From Phoronis ovalis (Eukaryota > Phoronida > Phoronidae), in NCBI GenBank assembly GCA_028565635.1, contig JAOXYB010065667.1, positions 1-10,277 on the forward strand: DNA of 10,277 nt, given 5' to 3'. Shown here in pieces: positions 1-10,277 of this stretch. The position numbers and the translations under genes are program-made. The notes below the pieces were generated by a model that was not told where the DNA came from, did not search any database, and saw only the letters and a program-made list of their open reading frames with translations. How positions within the stretch are numbered: the stretch's first letter is position 1; the number at the start of each line of letters is the position of its first letter.

Positions 1-42
1 TTAACGGGCTCCACAACCCCCCACAAAAAAATGCCTGTTTCG

Positions 43-63
43 CCCCCCCCCCCCCCCCCCCCC
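43..63. repeat. Homopolymer run of 21 C
   Basis: Twenty-one consecutive C stand at 43-63, in otherwise AT-rich DNA, directly before the duplicated block at 67-124. It may be a true mononucleotide tract or an error or join in the assembly. Confidence 0.85.
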
Positions 64-66
64 GGT

Positions 67-124
67 TATAATGGTAATGTCATTAGTACTGTTCATTTGC
101 CCATTTGCATACAATTCCTTCTCC
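67..124 (-). repeat. Second copy of the stop-codon region of exon 13
   Basis: Positions 67-124 match 222-279 at 54 of 58 bases without gaps. The copy re-encodes the last residues of the protein in the gene's direction (GEGIVCKWANEQY, then TAA). Similarity ends abruptly at 124, where an inverted scrap of exon 13 follows. It lies downstream of the real stop, has no acceptor of its own that I can see, and is best read as a partial local duplication. Confidence 0.8.
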
Positions 125-137
125 AGTAGAATTGTAT
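109..137. repeat. Perfect 9-base inverted repeat at the duplication edge
   Basis: ATACAATTC (109-117) and GAATTGTAT (129-137) are perfect complements around an 11-base loop. The right arm starts just past the end of the duplicated block. The arm arose partly because CAGTAGAATT (124-133) is the inverse of AATTCTACTG at 287-296 in exon 13. Confidence 0.6.
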
Positions 138-181
138 AATAACAAATTTTCTGAAGTCAACTAAAAGTCATATTAAAAACA

Positions 182-187
182 TTTAAT
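182..187 (-). terminator. Candidate polyadenylation signal ATTAAA
   Basis: The minus strand reads ATTAAA about 54 bases after the TAG stop. It is the only ATTAAA- or AATAAA-type hexamer I see between the stop and the left edge. A cleavage site in the next 10-30 bases would give a short 3' UTR. The hexamer is common by chance in AT-rich DNA, so this is tentative. Confidence 0.4.
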
Positions 188-240
188 ATCTTACAAATCA
201 GCATAGTCGGCTAATGGGTAGTATAATGGTAATGTCTGTA

Positions 241-9313
<9,073 letters not shown>

Positions 9314-9321
<8 letters not shown>

Positions 9322-9361
9322 ACTTGTTCATGCATGCAATGTCGCCGCGGAAGATCATCAT
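9314..9361 (-). promoter_or_regulatory. Upstream ORF overlapping the main start codon
   Basis: A 15-codon frame beginning ATGATGATC at 9361 ends in a TGA at 9316-9314, so it overlaps the main ATG at 9321 in another frame. It would lie in the 5' UTR whether the transcript starts in this exon or is spliced in at 9391. It could lower initiation at 9321 and favour the in-frame ATG at 9300. This is inference from position only. Confidence 0.4.
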
Positions 9362-9390
9362 TCACTGGCGTCTGTCTCCTAATAAGTCAT

Positions 9391-9420
9391 TCTAAAACAT
9401 AAAATATTTCAATAATAAAA
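9391..9420 (-). promoter_or_regulatory. Possible 5' UTR splice acceptor
   Basis: The minus strand reads a T-rich stretch ending ATTTTATGTTTTAG|AATG, a fair acceptor 70 bases upstream of the start codon. If used, a non-coding first exon and the promoter lie further upstream, possibly outside the window. If not, transcription starts near here. I see no convincing TATA box or initiator to decide. Confidence 0.3.
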
Positions 9421-9949
9421 TATATTTATTTATGTACAGCAAATCTTACTCCTGTATAGTCTCTATAACTAAACAAAATTGTTATAGAAACAATCTAACA
9501 AACTATTAAAATCAGATAGTATAAATGTACATGTGTATGAAACTAGTTTTGTACTTAATGAAGAATATGATTTAGACTTTATACACTGCTGCTGCTTTTA
9601 ATAAATTCTCATTCTCAATGGTTCCAACCTATTATTTCAGCAGATAAGCACAAAGCATGCAGATGCATGATAACGCATTAATAAGTAAAATTTAATTTTT
9701 TTGTAAAACTTGTCAGAACACATCGTAAATATTGCCACTCGATCCTTCTGGAGTACATACATTTTGGAAAACATGTAAAATTCGGTTCGACAGGCCACGA
9801 GATTTCCTGTTTTAGAACCCATCTCCCTGTCTCCCAGTTGTAATGTCATTTCTCCCGGGTTCCAATCATAGGCTAACAAGGCCTACTAAAACAGTAATTT
9901 TAGTTCAAATTGCATCAGATATAGCAGGAAATTGCTTATCAATTTTCCA

Positions 9950-10050
9950 ATTTTTTTTGGGAGGTATGCCCCGGATCCCCCTAGCAGAGGGTGTGTATTG
10001 CTGTAGGCTGTCCATAGTAGGTCATGCGAGTTCAGGACTTTGTTTTGACA
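9950..10050. repeat. Repeat-like G-run/C-run segment
   Basis: A T-run is followed by GGGAGGTATGCCCCGGATCC and CCCTAGCAGAGGG. Near-palindromic G-run, ATGCCCC, C-run segments of this kind recur in interspersed repeats of marine invertebrates as I recall. The segment loosely resembles the G-run/C-run at 883-902 in intron 12. Ends and family are not determined. Confidence 0.35.
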
Positions 10051-10192
10051 TGGTATAAGGACACAATTGATTTTCTCATCCACTTCTATAGTAAATTCAT
10101 GTAATTTAAACCATTATAAAAATTTCCCAAACATTGCGCAAAGAAAATGACCTGTTACGAACTGAAGATTATTATGTATACTACTCCCAGTT

Positions 10193-10224
10193 AATTTTTG
10201 GTGCAGGCATGACCACCAAAATTT
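10193..10224. repeat. Imperfect 11-base inverted repeat
   Basis: AATTTTTGGTG (10193-10203) and CACCAAAATTT (10214-10224) pair with one mismatch around a 10-base loop. It could be a remnant of a foldback element; there is no gene nearby that it would regulate. Confidence 0.5.
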
Positions 10225-10277
10225 TTTGCTATTCCACTATGTAGACTACCCCCAGGAAAATGCAACCTAACAACTGA

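Larger units (their letters stand above)
9401..10277. other. 5' flank without a recognisable gene
   Basis: About 880 bases upstream of the gene hold only short open frames without similarity I recognise. Visible structure is limited to a possible tRNA-like SINE remnant (about 9780-9885), a G-run/C-run repeat-like segment (about 9950-10050) and an imperfect hairpin (10193-10224). Confidence 0.6.

Noticed and set aside
67-124. Alternative terminal exon re-encoding the C terminus
   Set aside because: It reads as the same C-terminal residues, but no acceptor with a pyrimidine tract precedes it and the similarity is simply that of a local duplication.
9843-10083. Short open frames on both strands in the 5' flank
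   Set aside because: They overlap on opposite strands, lie in repeat-like DNA and show no protein signature.

Overview
The window is AT-rich, intron-bearing animal DNA. Nearly all of it (about 241 to 9321) is one complete protein-coding gene on the minus strand. Its thirteen coding exons are separated by twelve introns, all GT...AG. The inferred splicing keeps the frame throughout and gives 1983 coding bases, i.e. 660 residues plus a TAG stop. I see no second gene and no RNA gene on either strand.

The product is a glycoside hydrolase family 13 (alpha-amylase superfamily) protein of the maltase / rBAT (SLC3A1) type. It has a short N-terminal tail, one transmembrane segment, a stalk of about 80 residues, the GH13 barrel and a C-terminal beta domain. 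The family's short conserved regions all lie in order across the exons: QIYPRSF, the Asp-rich loop before GDLKG, DLIPNH, MPDLN, GLRLDA, the AEA glutamate, GNHD, PGTP..YYGEE and SPMQW. The three GH13 catalytic carboxylates (D313, E380, D445) and the usual accessory Arg and His are present. It is therefore probably a membrane-anchored alpha-glucosidase. A role as heavy chain of an amino-acid transporter, as for vertebrate rBAT, is possible but unproven.

Layout, right to left because the gene runs on the minus strand: 10277-9322 is 5' flank with degenerate repeats and a possible 5' UTR acceptor. Exon 1 (9321-9174) holds the membrane anchor. Exons 2-3 hold the stalk and the start of the barrel. 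Exons 4-10 hold the rest of the catalytic barrel. Exons 11-13 close the barrel and give the C-terminal domain. The terminal exon ends at 241 and is followed by a short 3' region with an ATTAAA signal, a second copy of the stop-codon region, and a 21-base C run. Intron 7 carries a decayed Tc1/mariner transposase piece and an imperfect direct duplication. Introns 5 and 12 carry smaller repeats.

Organism: an animal genome with typical introns, most likely a non-vertebrate. The protein keeps catalytic residues that vertebrate rBAT has partly lost, and the flank carries short G-run/C-run repeats of a kind I associate with marine invertebrates. The phylum cannot be fixed from the sequence.
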